Shown here: positions 21,138 through 31,720 of the stretch, piece after piece
Numbering within the stretch: the stretch's first letter is position 1
Layout: the number at the start of each line of letters is the position of its first letter
Assembly: GCA_947475685.1 (NCBI GenBank)
Contig: CANJNC010000014.1
Span: forward strand, 1 to 64,000
Direction of reading: 5' to 3'
DNA: 64,000 nucleotides
DNA from: Comamonadaceae bacterium
GTDB taxonomy: Bacteria; Pseudomonadota; Gammaproteobacteria; Burkholderiales; Burkholderiaceae_C
Position numbers and translations under genes: made by a program
Notes under the pieces: model-generated
The model's input: only the letters and a program-made list of their open reading frames with translations
The model's database searches: none
What the model was told of the DNA's origin: nothing

Positions 21138-23732
21138 ATGTCGACCAAAAAGCCCGCATCCAAAGCCGCACCCAAAAAACCCTTGGCCTCCAAGTCCGTT
21201 GCCAAAAAAGTAACGCCTAAGCCCATCGCAAAAGCCAGTGGCAAAGCAACTCCTAAAAAGTCCATCAAAGCCGCAAGTAAAACGGTTTCACATTCTGCTC
21301 AGAAAAAAGCACCTCCGAAAGCATCAGTGTCCACCTCCAAACCTTCCACTTCAAAAAACATTAAACCTCAGGCCAAAGCTGCTGCAAAACCCGCAGTCAA
21401 ACCCGCAGTCAAAGTCGCAGTCAAAGTCGCGGCAAAACCCGCCGCAAAAGTTGTTGCAAAGCCCGCTCTAAAAGTCGCCTCTAAGCCCGCATCCAAACCG
21501 CTGCCTAAAGGAGCCAGCAAGGTGCCCACCAGCGCAAAGAAGCCTGCCCCCAAGGCTGCGCCTAAAGTTTTAACCAAACCTGCAGCTGTTGCCAAAAAGG
21601 GCGCAGCGCCAACACCTGTAGCAAACAAAGCCAAGGCAGCAGCAAAAGCCTCCCCTGCTCCGCTCAAAGTCGTCAAAGCCAAAGAAACCCCGCAAAAATC
21701 CAAAACAAATTCACAAGCCAAGGGCAAGCCTCCTATCGTCGAGGAAGAAGAATTGATCGACATGGAGGCCGAGTTTGCTGAAGAAAACACCAACGCCTCC
21801 ACTGAAAAGGTCAAACCGCTGAGGATGAAAATCAGCAAAGCCAAAGAGCGTGCTTTGATGAAAGAGTTCGGCTTAGATGAAACCGTTTTGTCTGAAGAGG
21901 ACATTGCAAAGCGTCGCCAACGCCTTAAAACCTTGATCAAACTTGGTAAAACCAGGGGCTACCTCACGCATGGTGAGATCTCTGACCATTTGCCCGACAA
22001 ACTGGTGGATGCAGAAACCATGGAAGTGGTGATCACCATGCTCAACGACATGGCCATTGCCGTCTACGAGCAAACGCCTGATGCGGAGACTTTGCTGATC
22101 AACAACACGGGCGTTGCACCTGCCACCGAAGAGGAGGCCGAGGAAGAAGCCGAGGCAGCACTCTCCACAGTGGACAGCGAATTTGGGCGAACCACTGACC
22201 CAGTGCGTATGTACATGAGAGAAATGGGCACGGTCGAGCTCTTGACACGCGAAGGTGAAATTGAGATCGCCAAGCGCATTGAAGGAGGCTTGATGGCCAT
22301 GATGGAGGCCATTTCCGCCTCTCCTGCAACCATTGCTGAAATCTTGCGAATGGCAGAGGACATTCGTGAAGGCAAGGTCGTGATCTCTAGCGTGGTTGAC
22401 GGCTTTAGCAATACCGATGAGGCAGATGACTACGTGGCCGAAGAAGATTTCGATGAGTTCGATGAAGCCGATGACGATGATGGCAAAGGTGGCTCCAAAG
22501 CGCTCACCAAAAAACTCGAAGAATTAAAGAAAGAGGCCCTGGGTCGATTTGATTTGATCGCCAAGTTGTTTGATGCCGTTCATAAAGTGTATGACAAAGA
22601 GGGCTACGGTACGCCTGCCTACCAAAAGGCACAAAAGGCCTTGAGCCTGGAACTCATGACGATTCGTTTTACCGCCAAAACGATCGAGAAGTTATGCGAA
22701 ATGGTCAGAGCGCAAGTGGAAGATGTGCGCAAAAAAGAACGCCAACTCAGACGCATCATCGTGGACAAGTGCGGCATGCCTCAAGACGTTTTTGTCAAAG
22801 ACTTCCCGCCAAATCTCCTTAACCTCTCCTGGGTGGTCAAACAAGCCAACTCAGGCAAGAATTGGTCCACCACCATCAGTAGAAATATTCCACCCATTCA
22901 AGAACTGCAACAAAATTTAATTGATTTACAGACCCGAGTGGTGGTGCCCTTGGGCGAGCTCAAAGACATCAATAAGCGGATGAATGAGGGAGAAGCGGCT
23001 TCAAGAAATGCAAAGAAAGAAATGATTGAGGCCAACTTGCGCTTGGTGATTTCAATTGCAAAGAAATACACCAACCGTGGCCTTCAATTCTTGGATTTGA
23101 TTCAAGAGGGCAACATCGGTTTGATGAAAGCGGTCGATAAGTTTGAATACCGTCGAGGCTACAAATTCTCAACTTACGCCACTTGGTGGATTCGACAAGC
23201 CATCACCCGCTCCATAGCAGACCAGGCCAGAACGATTCGAATTCCAGTTCACATGATCGAGACCATCAACAAGATGAACCGCATCAGTCGACAACATTTA
23301 CAGGAGTTTGGCTTCGAGCCCGATGCGAGCATCTTGGCTGAAAAAATGGAAATTCCTGAGGACAAGATCAGAAAGATCATGAAGATTGCCAAGGAGCCGA
23401 TCTCCATGGAAACACCCATCGGAGACGATGACGACTCTCATTTGGGTGACTTCATTGAAGACTCCGCCAATACAGCGCCTATTGAGGCAGCCATGCAGGC
23501 AGGCTTGAGAGATGTCGTGAAAGACATCTTGGACGGGCTCACCCCACGCGAGGCCAAGGTCCTTCGCATGCGATTTGGCATTGAGATGAGCACCGACCAC
23601 ACCTTGGAAGAGGTGGGCAAACAGTTCGATGTGACCCGTGAGCGCATCCGGCAAATTGAAGCCAAGGCCTTGAGAAAACTCAAGCACCCAAGTCGCAGTG
23701 ATAAGCTCAGGAGTTTTATTGATACGCTTTAA
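21138..23732 (+). CDS. rpoD: RNA polymerase primary sigma factor RpoD with Lys/Ala/Pro-rich N-terminal extension
   Basis: [103 protein letters not shown]. Confidence 0.96.
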   Translation: MSTKKPASKAAPKKPLASKSVAKKVTPKPIAKASGKATPKKSIKAASKTVSHSAQKKAPPKASVSTSKPSTSKNIKPQAKAAAKPAVKPAVKVAVKVAAKPAAKVVAKPALKVASKPASKPLPKGASKVPTSAKKPAPKAAPKVLTKPAAVAKKGAAPTPVANKAKAAAKASPAPLKVVKAKETPQKSKTNSQAKGKPPIVEEEELIDMEAEFAEENTNASTEKVKPLRMKISKAKERALMKEFGLDETVLSEEDIAKRRQRLKTLIKLGKTRGYLTHGEISDHLPDKLVDAETMEVVITMLNDMAIAVYEQTPDAETLLINNTGVAPATEEEAEEEAEAALSTVDSEFGRTTDPVRMYMREMGTVELLTREGEIEIAKRIEGGLMAMMEAISASPATIAEILRMAEDIREGKVVISSVVDGFSNTDEADDYVAEEDFDEFDEADDDDGKGGSKALTKKLEELKKEALGRFDLIAKLFDAVHKVYDKEGYGTPAYQKAQKALSLELMTIRFTAKTIEKLCEMVRAQVEDVRKKERQLRRIIVDKCGMPQDVFVKDFPPNLLNLSWVVKQANSGKNWSTTISRNIPPIQELQQNLIDLQTRVVVPLGELKDINKRMNEGEAASRNAKKEMIEANLRLVISIAKKYTNRGLQFLDLIQEGNIGLMKAVDKFEYRRGYKFSTYATWWIRQAITRSIADQARTIRIPVHMIETINKMNRISRQHLQEFGFEPDASILAEKMEIPEDKIRKIMKIAKEPISMETPIGDDDDSHLGDFIEDSANTAPIEAAMQAGLRDVVKDILDGLTPREAKVLRMRFGIEMSTDHTLEEVGKQFDVTRERIRQIEAKALRKLKHPSRSDKLRSFIDTL
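21387..21458 (+). repeat. Six imperfect tandem 12-bp units in rpoD ([24 protein letters not shown])
   Basis: aaacccgcagtc x2, aaagtcgcagtc, aaagtcgcggca, aaacccgccgca, aaagttgttgca read in register. Confidence 0.85.
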
Positions 23733-23762
23733 AGCATCGCTTTAAGCTCATCTTGAAATAGG

Positions 23763-23801
23763 GTCGGATCTGTAACTCCAAGTTGCGATCCGACTTTTTT
23801 T
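23763..23801 (+). terminator. Rho-independent terminator after rpoD
   Basis: GTCGGATC-N16-GATCCGAC followed by TTTTTTT. Confidence 0.85.
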
Positions 23802-23873
23802 ACCCTTGAAGCCCTTAAGTTGGCTATACCGATGTCAATTTTAAATAAATTAAAAAAACTCAGGAGTCCACTC

Positions 23874-24845
23874 ATGGGACACTCAATGACCCTCAAGCAT
23901 CTTGTAACCCTTTTCCTTGTGATGACACTGCCTGGCTTGCAAGCCCAGAGCTTTCCCACAAAGCCCATCAAAGTCATTGTGCCAACAGCCAGTGGGGGCC
24001 CAAGCGACACGTGCATGCGTGCGGTGGCCCTAGCCATGCAAACCCTGCTTGGGCAATCCATCACCATTGAAAACATCACCGGTGCCACAGGCAGCATTGG
24101 ATTGAACCGAGTCGCCAGTTCCGCAGCAGATGGCTATACGCTGGTGGTTCCAAGTGCAGCAAACACAGCAAGCCTTGCCACGCGTCCACTCAACAGCTTT
24201 GATGTCATGAATGGATTTAAGCCAATTGGTAAAATCTGCAATGCCACGCAAACCTTGGTCATCGCGCCCGCATTGGGTATCAAAAGCGTGGACGAATTGA
24301 TCAAATACGCCAAAGCCAATCCAGGTAAATTGTCATTTGGCAGCATTGGCATAGGATCAAGCCAACACTTGGTGGGTGAGATGTTTGCCGTGGCCACCGA
24401 CATTGACATGCAACACATTCCCTTTAGAGGCGAGGCCTTGGCCGCCACTGAAATTGCTGCCGGACGTGTTCAACTGATGTTCATGGCAGGAGCCAAACCC
24501 TTCATGGACAGCAAGCTCGTGGTGGGCCTAGCCACGACCAACAAAGACACTTGGGCGCCCATGCCCACCTTGCCTTCACTGGCCAAAACCAGCGTTCCTG
24601 GATTCACCTACAACGGCTGGAACGGGATCATGGCACCCGCGGGCACGCCCGAGCAGGTCGTTCAAATTTTGAGCAAAGCGTTGTCTGAGGCTTTGAAAGA
24701 AGAGCGGGTGCGTTCAGTCATTTTGTCCATGGGCAATATGCCTGGTCTAGGCACGCCTGAAGAGTTGTCTGAACAGATGAAATCTGATGTCTACATGTTC
24801 AAAAAGATCATGAGAGATCGAAATTTAAATTTCAACGATCAGTGA
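23874..24845 (+). CDS. Bug/TctC-family tripartite tricarboxylate receptor (solute-binding protein)
   Basis: Signal peptide, then FPTKPIKVIVPTASGGPSDT; GWNGIMAPAGTPEQVVQILSKAL; ORF is open from 23820. Confidence 0.9.
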   Translation: MGHSMTLKHLVTLFLVMTLPGLQAQSFPTKPIKVIVPTASGGPSDTCMRAVALAMQTLLGQSITIENITGATGSIGLNRVASSAADGYTLVVPSAANTASLATRPLNSFDVMNGFKPIGKICNATQTLVIAPALGIKSVDELIKYAKANPGKLSFGSIGIGSSQHLVGEMFAVATDIDMQHIPFRGEALAATEIAAGRVQLMFMAGAKPFMDSKLVVGLATTNKDTWAPMPTLPSLAKTSVPGFTYNGWNGIMAPAGTPEQVVQILSKALSEALKEERVRSVILSMGNMPGLGTPEELSEQMKSDVYMFKKIMRDRNLNFNDQ

Positions 24846-24894
24846 GACTCTCTCACTCTAGACATATGCACGGGCCTGCCCCCAAAGAAGCCTT

Positions 24895-25509
24895 TCAAGA
24901 CCTGTTGAACAAAGCCTTTAACCTGGCACGCAAAACTCTCCAAAGCAAGGAAAAAGCCGAGATTTCATTTGATGGATTGCGTGTCGGGTGAGTAGTCTCT
25001 TGAGAGGTTGAAACTCGATCCGATGGCGCAATGCCAAAGGAGGGCTTGGACGGCTTAAAGTCTTTTGACTTTTGCTCCAAGTTTCTGGCAAATTGAGAAA
25101 TCAACTGCTCAGCAATCTCTGAAATCATCCCCACCCCACGCCCATATTGAGCGACTTGTCCAGCCAATTGAACGTCGCTTTGAATTTGAACTTGAGTACC
25201 TTGATCACAAGCAAGGAGCTGAAACTTGATATCGGATTGAGCACTGCCACGACCCTTTTCTTCCCGCCATTGGGTTGAAACGTCTGCACTCAGATTTTGC
25301 TCGTCTTTCATTTTGAATTGCAAGGTGCCCGCAAAAACCATCGAGACAGGACCTAGCTTTACTTTGATGCGACCCTTTTGATTGTTTGCATCCACAAACT
25401 CTGTCAACTCAACTCCTGGGAAACAAGGGGCGATCTCCTGAATATTCATTAAAAAAATCCAAGCATCAGCAGGTGCCAGGGGAACCGTAAATTGATTTTT
25501 TAATTGCAT
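24895..25509 (-). CDS. CoxG-like SRPBCC family protein
   Basis: MQLKNQFTVPLAPADAWIFLMNIQEIAPCFPGVELTE (carbon monoxide dehydrogenase subunit G-like); adjacent to Mo-hydroxylase genes; start trimmed from 25530. Confidence 0.85.
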   Translation of the reverse strand: MQLKNQFTVPLAPADAWIFLMNIQEIAPCFPGVELTEFVDANNQKGRIKVKLGPVSMVFAGTLQFKMKDEQNLSADVSTQWREEKGRGSAQSDIKFQLLACDQGTQVQIQSDVQLAGQVAQYGRGVGMISEIAEQLISQFARNLEQKSKDFKPSKPSFGIAPSDRVSTSQETTHPTRNPSNEISAFSLLWRVLRARLKALFNRS

Positions 25510-25540
25510 ATATCTTTCAGTTTCATCCAAGGCTTGCGAC

Positions 25541-26260
25541 TCAAGACCTTACCAAAGCGAGCAATGTGCCCGCATATTCAAGCGCCATGTCGGGGGATGC
25601 ATGGGTGGCTTTTTCTTGGTATTTTTTGATGGTCTCCAACACCAATCTTGGCTTAGAGGAGAGTTTTTCAATGAATGCGTTGACCTCCACCTCAAAGGAG
25701 GCTTGTGCATACACTTTGCTGGCCATACCCAGTTGCTTGGCTTCAAGAGCATCCACAGATTCTGCTGAATAGATCAAATACGACAGGGCTTTGGCTGGAA
25801 TTTTTCCAAGCGCAGCACACATGGCCATGGTAGGAGGTATGTCATGCTCAATTTCAGGAAATGAAAACTTCACCTGTGAGGAAGCCAGCGTCAAATCGCA
25901 AGCCACCGCCATTGCACTGCCAAAGCCAACCGCATCAGCGTGAACCTTCGCGACCACCGGAACGGGCACATCCGAGATCGCTTTGTAAACGTCCAGCACT
26001 GCACCCATCATGTTCACTCTGATCTCATAAGGTGTCATGCCCGCTCTGGATTCACCTTTGCCGTCTCGCCCTTTGCAAAAGTAGTCCCCACTCGATTCGA
26101 TCACCACCAAGTGAATCAAGGGGTCTTGAGCAGAGGCTCTCAACGCCTGAGCCAATTGAAACATCATGCCTCTCGTCAACGCATTGCCCTCATTGGGCCG
26201 ACTTAAATCGATGTGCGCGACAGTGCCTTTTTGGGTGACTTTGAATTCGAAATCGGACAT
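25541..26260 (-). CDS. Enoyl-CoA hydratase/isomerase family protein
   Basis: VAHIDLSRPNEGNALTRGMMFQLAQAL; VAKVHADAVGFGSAMAVACDLTLASSQVKFSFPE. Confidence 0.88.
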   Translation of the reverse strand: MSDFEFKVTQKGTVAHIDLSRPNEGNALTRGMMFQLAQALRASAQDPLIHLVVIESSGDYFCKGRDGKGESRAGMTPYEIRVNMMGAVLDVYKAISDVPVPVVAKVHADAVGFGSAMAVACDLTLASSQVKFSFPEIEHDIPPTMAMCAALGKIPAKALSYLIYSAESVDALEAKQLGMASKVYAQASFEVEVNAFIEKLSSKPRLVLETIKKYQEKATHASPDMALEYAGTLLALVRS

Positions 26261-26324
26261 TTTATTCCCATCTAAACATGTTTATTCTTGATGACTTTGG
26301 GCGACAGACCCTTGCACACGTCCG

Positions 26325-28667
26325 TCACTCAGTGATGGACACCAAATGGGGTCCTAGCAATTCAATGATTTTTTGTGGACTGATGGGTGCTTGTGAAATT
26401 TTCACATCAAATGGCTTGAGGGCATTTTCTACAGCGCCAATGATCGCCGCGATGGCTGGAATGGTACCACTCTCGCCCGCTCCTTTGACGCCCAATGGAT
26501 TCAAGGGCGAGGGCGTTTCAAGATGAACCAGATCAATCACCGGCATGTTCGTTGACAAAGGCATCAAGTATTCACCGAAATTGGTGGAGACGGGTTGTGC
26601 ATTTTCATCAAACACCATCTCTTCTAGCAACGCATTGCCAATGCCATGGGCTGCACCCCCAATGATTTGTCCATTGACCACCATTGGATTGATCACTTTT
26701 CCACAGTCGTGGGCGATACACAGTCGGTGAATATTCACCATCCCTGTTCCCACGTCCACCTCCACCTCAGCCACAATAGTGGCATTGGAGTAGGTGGAGC
26801 GATCAGGCATAAAGTAAGCTGTGTGCTCCAAACCAGGTTGCATGCCGTTGGGCATTGCAAAGCCAGGCATGCCTACAGACTTCACCGCTATGTCCTTCAA
26901 TGTGCAGCAGATACTTGGGTTGGCTTTGTCAAACACCAGATCGTTTTCAATCTCAAGCTCCTCTGGACTTTTCGATAAAATCACTGCAGCGTAAGCTTTG
27001 ATTTTTTGGACGACTTCGATTGCAGCCATATGGACCGATGAACCCGCATTGACAGCCGTTCTTGCAGCAAAAGTACCTACACCTAGACCCAAATTGGCGG
27101 TGTCACCCGTCACCACAGTAATGTCTGAGGGGTTGGCATTGAGTTGATCGGCAGCGATTTGTGCCAATGTCGTTTTATGCGACTGCCCTTGAGGAACTGC
27201 ACTGGTATAAACGGTGATTTTCCCAGTGGTAGAAATTTTAACCGTCGCGCCCTCATAGGGACCCAGCCCTGTGGCCTCAACGCCATTGGCAATGCCAATA
27301 CCCAAGTAACGCCCGTTTGCTCGAGCTTGTAGTTGACGTTTCGCAAAACCCTCATAGTCGGCTTGGTCCAAGGCCGCTTGCTGACAGGCTGGGTAGTCAC
27401 CACTGTCATAGGTCACTGGACGACCGTCCCTGAAGATGATCCCCACGTTGTAAGGCATTTGTTCGGGCTGTATGAAGTTTCTTCTTCTGACCTCAGCCGG
27501 GTCCAACTGCAACTCATTGGCCACACGATCCATCAAGCGCTCCATGGCCACGACCGCCTGAGGGCGACCAGCTCCTCGAACGGAAGTAACTTGAATCTTA
27601 TTGGTGTACATGGAATACACATCCAACTTAAACGCTGGTATAACATAAGGTCCTGGTACTGTGGTTGCACTGATCCATGGCACCACGATGCCCCAAGGCA
27701 CATAGGCACCGTTGTCGTGAACGAGTTGGCCGCGAACGCCAAGGATTTTGGCATCGCCGTCAACTGCAATTTCAACATCCCAATATTGATCACGTTCTTG
27801 ATGGGTGGTTAAAAAATTCTCCCTCCTGTCTTCAATCCATTTGACTGGCTTGCCAAGCATTTTCGAAGCGATCGAGACGTTGGCGTATTCAGGATAAAAA
27901 GATCCCTTTGGACCAAAACCACCGCCCACATCAGGGGCAATCACTCTTAATTGACTGTCTCCAATGTCAAAGAGTTCGAGCATGCAGCGCTTGATGCGGT
28001 GAGAGCCCTGTGAGGAAACGTACAGGGTGTAGCTGTCACCTGATTTTTCATACTGAGCGACCGCACCTCGGCACTCCATAAAGAACGGTCCTCCTCTGTG
28101 TTGAAAGAGTTTTTCCTTGAACACATGCTTGGGATTTGTGAAGGCCTTGTCTGTATCGCCTGATTTCACCTCAAAGTATGCAGCCACATTGCTCGTCATG
28201 CCTAGATGGGCTTTGGGAGAATGTTCATCCATTGCTTGAAAACAATCATTGGCCACGGGCAAAGGCTCGTATTCAATTTCTATCAATTGAGCCGCGTCTT
28301 CTGCAATGTAGCGATTGTCCGCAATCACACACGCAATTGGCTCACCCACATAGCAAGCCTCATCCTTGACCAAGGTGTAAGGCAATTTGGTCACCTTGAT
28401 GGATGGATGAGGCACCAACAAGGGCAAAGTCTGCGCTTTGACTTGATCTGGTAAATCAGCATAGGTTAAAACCGCATGCACGCCAGGTACAGCCAGCGCA
28501 TGAGACTTATCGATTGAGATGATCTTTGCATGCGCATGCGCACTTCTGGCAAAGGCTGCATGGAGCATGCCCGGCATTTGTATATCGTCCACATACCGAC
28601 CCTCGCCCTTGAGAAAAGCAGGATCCTCTTTTCTTTTAAAGGATTGACCAAACCATGGTGTTTTCAT
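26325..28667 (-). CDS. Xanthine dehydrogenase-family molybdopterin-binding large subunit, form II CoxL-like
   Basis: RKEDPAFLKGEGRYVDDIQMPGMLH; VRGAGRPQAVVAMERLMD; active-site VKGAGESG. Confidence 0.93.
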   Translation of the reverse strand: MKTPWFGQSFKRKEDPAFLKGEGRYVDDIQMPGMLHAAFARSAHAHAKIISIDKSHALAVPGVHAVLTYADLPDQVKAQTLPLLVPHPSIKVTKLPYTLVKDEACYVGEPIACVIADNRYIAEDAAQLIEIEYEPLPVANDCFQAMDEHSPKAHLGMTSNVAAYFEVKSGDTDKAFTNPKHVFKEKLFQHRGGPFFMECRGAVAQYEKSGDSYTLYVSSQGSHRIKRCMLELFDIGDSQLRVIAPDVGGGFGPKGSFYPEYANVSIASKMLGKPVKWIEDRRENFLTTHQERDQYWDVEIAVDGDAKILGVRGQLVHDNGAYVPWGIVVPWISATTVPGPYVIPAFKLDVYSMYTNKIQVTSVRGAGRPQAVVAMERLMDRVANELQLDPAEVRRRNFIQPEQMPYNVGIIFRDGRPVTYDSGDYPACQQAALDQADYEGFAKRQLQARANGRYLGIGIANGVEATGLGPYEGATVKISTTGKITVYTSAVPQGQSHKTTLAQIAADQLNANPSDITVVTGDTANLGLGVGTFAARTAVNAGSSVHMAAIEVVQKIKAYAAVILSKSPEELEIENDLVFDKANPSICCTLKDIAVKSVGMPGFAMPNGMQPGLEHTAYFMPDRSTYSNATIVAEVEVDVGTGMVNIHRLCIAHDCGKVINPMVVNGQIIGGAAHGIGNALLEEMVFDENAQPVSTNFGEYLMPLSTNMPVIDLVHLETPSPLNPLGVKGAGESGTIPAIAAIIGAVENALKPFDVKISQAPISPQKIIELLGPHLVSITE

Positions 28668-29149
28668 TTTGGGTTCTCACGTATTTTTTGTGCCGCGTCC
28701 ATGACGGCCGCAACAATGGGCAAATAACCAGTACAACGACACACATTGCCAGACAAGATCTCCCTCACCTCCAACTCGCTTGGATTGGGGTGATCAAGCA
28801 AAAACTCTGTCATGGTCATCAAAATGCCAGAGGTACAAAATCCGCATTGCAACGCATGATGGTCTTGAAAGGCTTGCTGCAAGACATTTAAAATGCCATC
28901 AGTGGCCAAGCCTTCTACAGTTTGCACCTGTGATAGATGACATTGAACACCCAGCATCAAACACGATCTGGCGCTAAGACCATCAACCAAAACGGTGCAA
29001 GCTCCACAGGCACCGTGCTCGCAACCCACATGAGTGCCCGTGAGTGCGCATTCTTGCCTTAAAAAATCAACCAATGTTGTGCGAGTTTCAATGGACCTTG
29101 AATACGCTAGCCCATTGACGGTGATCGTTATTTCTCTTGTATCAGCCAT
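28664..29149 (-). CDS. (2Fe-2S)-binding small subunit of Mo hydroxylase
   Basis: CEHGACGACTVLVDG; QCGFCTSGILMT; GNVCRCTGY. Confidence 0.95.
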   Translation of the reverse strand: MADTREITITVNGLAYSRSIETRTTLVDFLRQECALTGTHVGCEHGACGACTVLVDGLSARSCLMLGVQCHLSQVQTVEGLATDGILNVLQQAFQDHHALQCGFCTSGILMTMTEFLLDHPNPSELEVREILSGNVCRCTGYLPIVAAVMDAAQKIRENPK

Positions 29150-30017
29150 GGTTTTTCTCCTGAGCGCTAGAACAAGCGGCTTTCAACACCCTGTATGACA
29201 TGATTTTGGCCAAATGTTTGCGATAGGTTGAATTGACATAGGAATCCTCCATGGCATCGAGCTTGGAGACGTTTGCCGCAAAGGCCTTCAATACCGACTG
29301 CGTGGGCATCTCGCCTATCAATGAAGCCTCCAAATCCCTTAAACGCAAGGGTCGATGGGTCATTCCAGAAATGGAGAAAGCCGCTTGTGCAATCGCTCCA
29401 TGGCTGCCTAACAAAATCAAAGCCGAACAGGCAACGATCGCATAGTCGCCGTGCCTGCGGGCAAACTCATCAAATGCAAAGCCATGTTTTGCAGTGGGCA
29501 CTTCAAAGGTGATATCCGACAACAACTCACCGTCTTGGATTTGAGTGGTTAGATAACCTTGACCAAAATCCTCCATGGCGACATCTCGAGCCCCAGATTT
29601 TGAGACGATTTTGAGCTTGGCGTTCAACAAAGAAGAAATATTGACCAGTTCCGCACTGGGATCGAAATGACAAAGTGAGCCCCCCAATGTTCCTCGATTC
29701 CTGGTTTGGCGGTGACCAACGAATGACAAAGCCTTGGTCAAAATGGGGCACTGTTGGGAAATGTCTTTGGAGAACTCGAGGCTTCTTTGACGCGTCATGG
29801 CGCCAATGTTCAGTTGATTGCCAGAAAAACGAATGAAATCCAAGTCTTTGACTTGATTTAAATCGATCAAATGATCCGGCATGAGGAAGCGAAAGTTCAA
29901 CATGGGCATGAGAGACTGTCCTCCTGCCAATAACTTCGTGTTTTCAAGTGTTGAAATTAAATCCAACACCTCACTCTTAGAGCGGGGATCATGGTAAGTA
30001 AAAGGTGCGGGTTTCAT
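29142..30017 (-). CDS. FAD-binding medium subunit of Mo hydroxylase
   Basis: KLLAGGQSLMPMLNFRFLMPDHLIDLN; TRNRGTLGGSLCHFDPSAEL. Confidence 0.94.
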   Translation of the reverse strand: MKPAPFTYHDPRSKSEVLDLISTLENTKLLAGGQSLMPMLNFRFLMPDHLIDLNQVKDLDFIRFSGNQLNIGAMTRQRSLEFSKDISQQCPILTKALSFVGHRQTRNRGTLGGSLCHFDPSAELVNISSLLNAKLKIVSKSGARDVAMEDFGQGYLTTQIQDGELLSDITFEVPTAKHGFAFDEFARRHGDYAIVACSALILLGSHGAIAQAAFSISGMTHRPLRLRDLEASLIGEMPTQSVLKAFAANVSKLDAMEDSYVNSTYRKHLAKIMSYRVLKAACSSAQEKNHG

Positions 30018-30028
30018 AAGGTCATCAA

Positions 30029-31663
30029 TTAAAATTTTTCAACACGGGAGGTAGGCGTCTCGGGACTTAAATCCTCTCGACGACGCAAAAGGGTCTCTAA
30101 ACCATTGGCCTGCCAGTCGCCTGCAACTGCACGTTGGGCAAATTTCTCCCAAGTGTCATTCCAATCTCCCAAGGTATAGCCATGCCAGGGCTGTTTCATG
30201 ACCAAGGGGGGAAGTCCCAACTCATCCCATAACGCCTTTGCTCGCTCCATATAGGGCTTTGCAGGCAAAGCCAAGGGAGCCAAATCATGTTTTTGTGTTG
30301 CATCGATCAACAACGAAGACTCTTCTTTTTTAGGTCCGTATTGAGAGCCTTGAACGCCCCTGCGGTAGGGGAGCAATTGCACATCGGTCATGGGTGTCAT
30401 TCTATAGGCCATCGACCAAAACACAGCATCTGTACTTTGAGGATCAATGTCTTCACTGACGGCCACCACAATTTTTCCACACTCTGGCCGCAGTGTAGAG
30501 GCGCCATGCAAACCACGCCACACTTCTGTTTTATTGGCCCCTCTTTCAAACTGCAAGAAAATAACGGGCCGCAAATTTGAAAGCGGCTCGTGCATGACCA
30601 CACGCTTGAGGCACTTGATCGACATCTCATCTCGCAAATGCGATAAAAAGATAGGCTCATACGCAACTCGCTTGACCACACTTGACTCGCTAGGCGTGAC
30701 TTGGCTGATGATGGCCGTAAAGACAGCCTTTTTGCGGTGGGTGATGGCCGTGACTTGCATGGGCATATTGAACGCCTCCAAGGCGACGTATCCATTGCTC
30801 TCGCCAAATGGAGCCTCAGGCTCCAAGGTCGATGGATCGATCAACCCTTCAATGACAATTTCACTGTCTGCGGGTACTTGTAAATCAACACTGACACACT
30901 TGACCATGCGAATGGGCTCGCCCGCCAAAGCACCCGCGACCGCAATTTCATCTAAATCGATAGCCAACTTTTGCGGGCCCGTAAAGAACACAATTGGAGA
31001 AGAACCAATCACGATGGCCATGGGCATCAGCTCTTTTCTCTCCCTGTATTTAAGCCAGTGCACCCAACCGCCTGCACCGCCGACCCTGGCCACCATTCGC
31101 ACCACCAATCGATCCGAGGCTTTGAGAGCAGCCCTATAGGTACCCATATTTTGAACACCACTGTCGGGATCTTTCGAAATGCACAAAGTGGCTGTTAGAT
31201 AGGGGGCAGCATCAAAGCCTGGGGTCGAAATCGGAACTGGCAAAAGAGCAAGACCGCCACCGGGCTTTTTCAACTCATCCCCTTTTATCACGACCTCTTG
31301 GCACGGCGCTTGATCGATGAGGATGGGTGGAATGGGATTTTTGATGGCTTGCATCCAAGCTTTCCCAATGTTATCGACCTCTTGGCCCATGCCTATGGCA
31401 TAAATATCGGCAGATGAAGCAAATGCACCAATTGAAACAGGCATGTCGTAGCGCTTGCCTTTGGAGTCAATCACGTTGGTGAATAAAAAGGCTTTTCTTT
31501 GCTCTTCGGGCAATCCACCAACAAATTGCCAGCGAACCAATGGTTGCATCTCCGTGTCTTTATTGATGGGCTGATCAATGGTGACCAGCAAACCCCTTTT
31601 ATCCAAGTCAGCAAGATGCGCTTGAAAATTATGGGACGGTTTTATTTTTTCGTTCTCAGACAT
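30029..31663 (-). CDS. UbiD-family (prFMN-dependent) decarboxylase
   Basis: NMGTYRAALKASDRLVVRMV; EAPFGESNGYVAL; AVSEDIDPQSTDAVFWSMAYR. Confidence 0.9.
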   Translation of the reverse strand: MSENEKIKPSHNFQAHLADLDKRGLLVTIDQPINKDTEMQPLVRWQFVGGLPEEQRKAFLFTNVIDSKGKRYDMPVSIGAFASSADIYAIGMGQEVDNIGKAWMQAIKNPIPPILIDQAPCQEVVIKGDELKKPGGGLALLPVPISTPGFDAAPYLTATLCISKDPDSGVQNMGTYRAALKASDRLVVRMVARVGGAGGWVHWLKYRERKELMPMAIVIGSSPIVFFTGPQKLAIDLDEIAVAGALAGEPIRMVKCVSVDLQVPADSEIVIEGLIDPSTLEPEAPFGESNGYVALEAFNMPMQVTAITHRKKAVFTAIISQVTPSESSVVKRVAYEPIFLSHLRDEMSIKCLKRVVMHEPLSNLRPVIFLQFERGANKTEVWRGLHGASTLRPECGKIVVAVSEDIDPQSTDAVFWSMAYRMTPMTDVQLLPYRRGVQGSQYGPKKEESSLLIDATQKHDLAPLALPAKPYMERAKALWDELGLPPLVMKQPWHGYTLGDWNDTWEKFAQRAVAGDWQANGLETLLRRREDLSPETPTSRVEKF

Positions 31664-31720
31664 GACACACCTTCAGACTCTTGACAAGTCCCTATTAAAC
31701 CCAATGATCTCAACAATGAC

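Noticed and set aside
21387-21458. CRISPR-like repeats
   Set aside because: Contiguous 12-bp coding repeats without spacers, in frame within rpoD.
21368-21940. 190-aa antisense ORF rich in Ala/Gly/Leu opposite rpoD
   Set aside because: Complement of the KPA repeat region; low complexity mirrors the sense repeats.
26325-29149. Aerobic carbon monoxide dehydrogenase annotation
   Set aside because: Large subunit lacks the AYXCSFR loop of form I CoxL and has VRGAGR instead.
30447-31139. 230-aa plus-strand ORF antisense to the UbiD gene
   Set aside because: The sense strand encodes clear UbiD motifs; the antisense product has no recognisable family.
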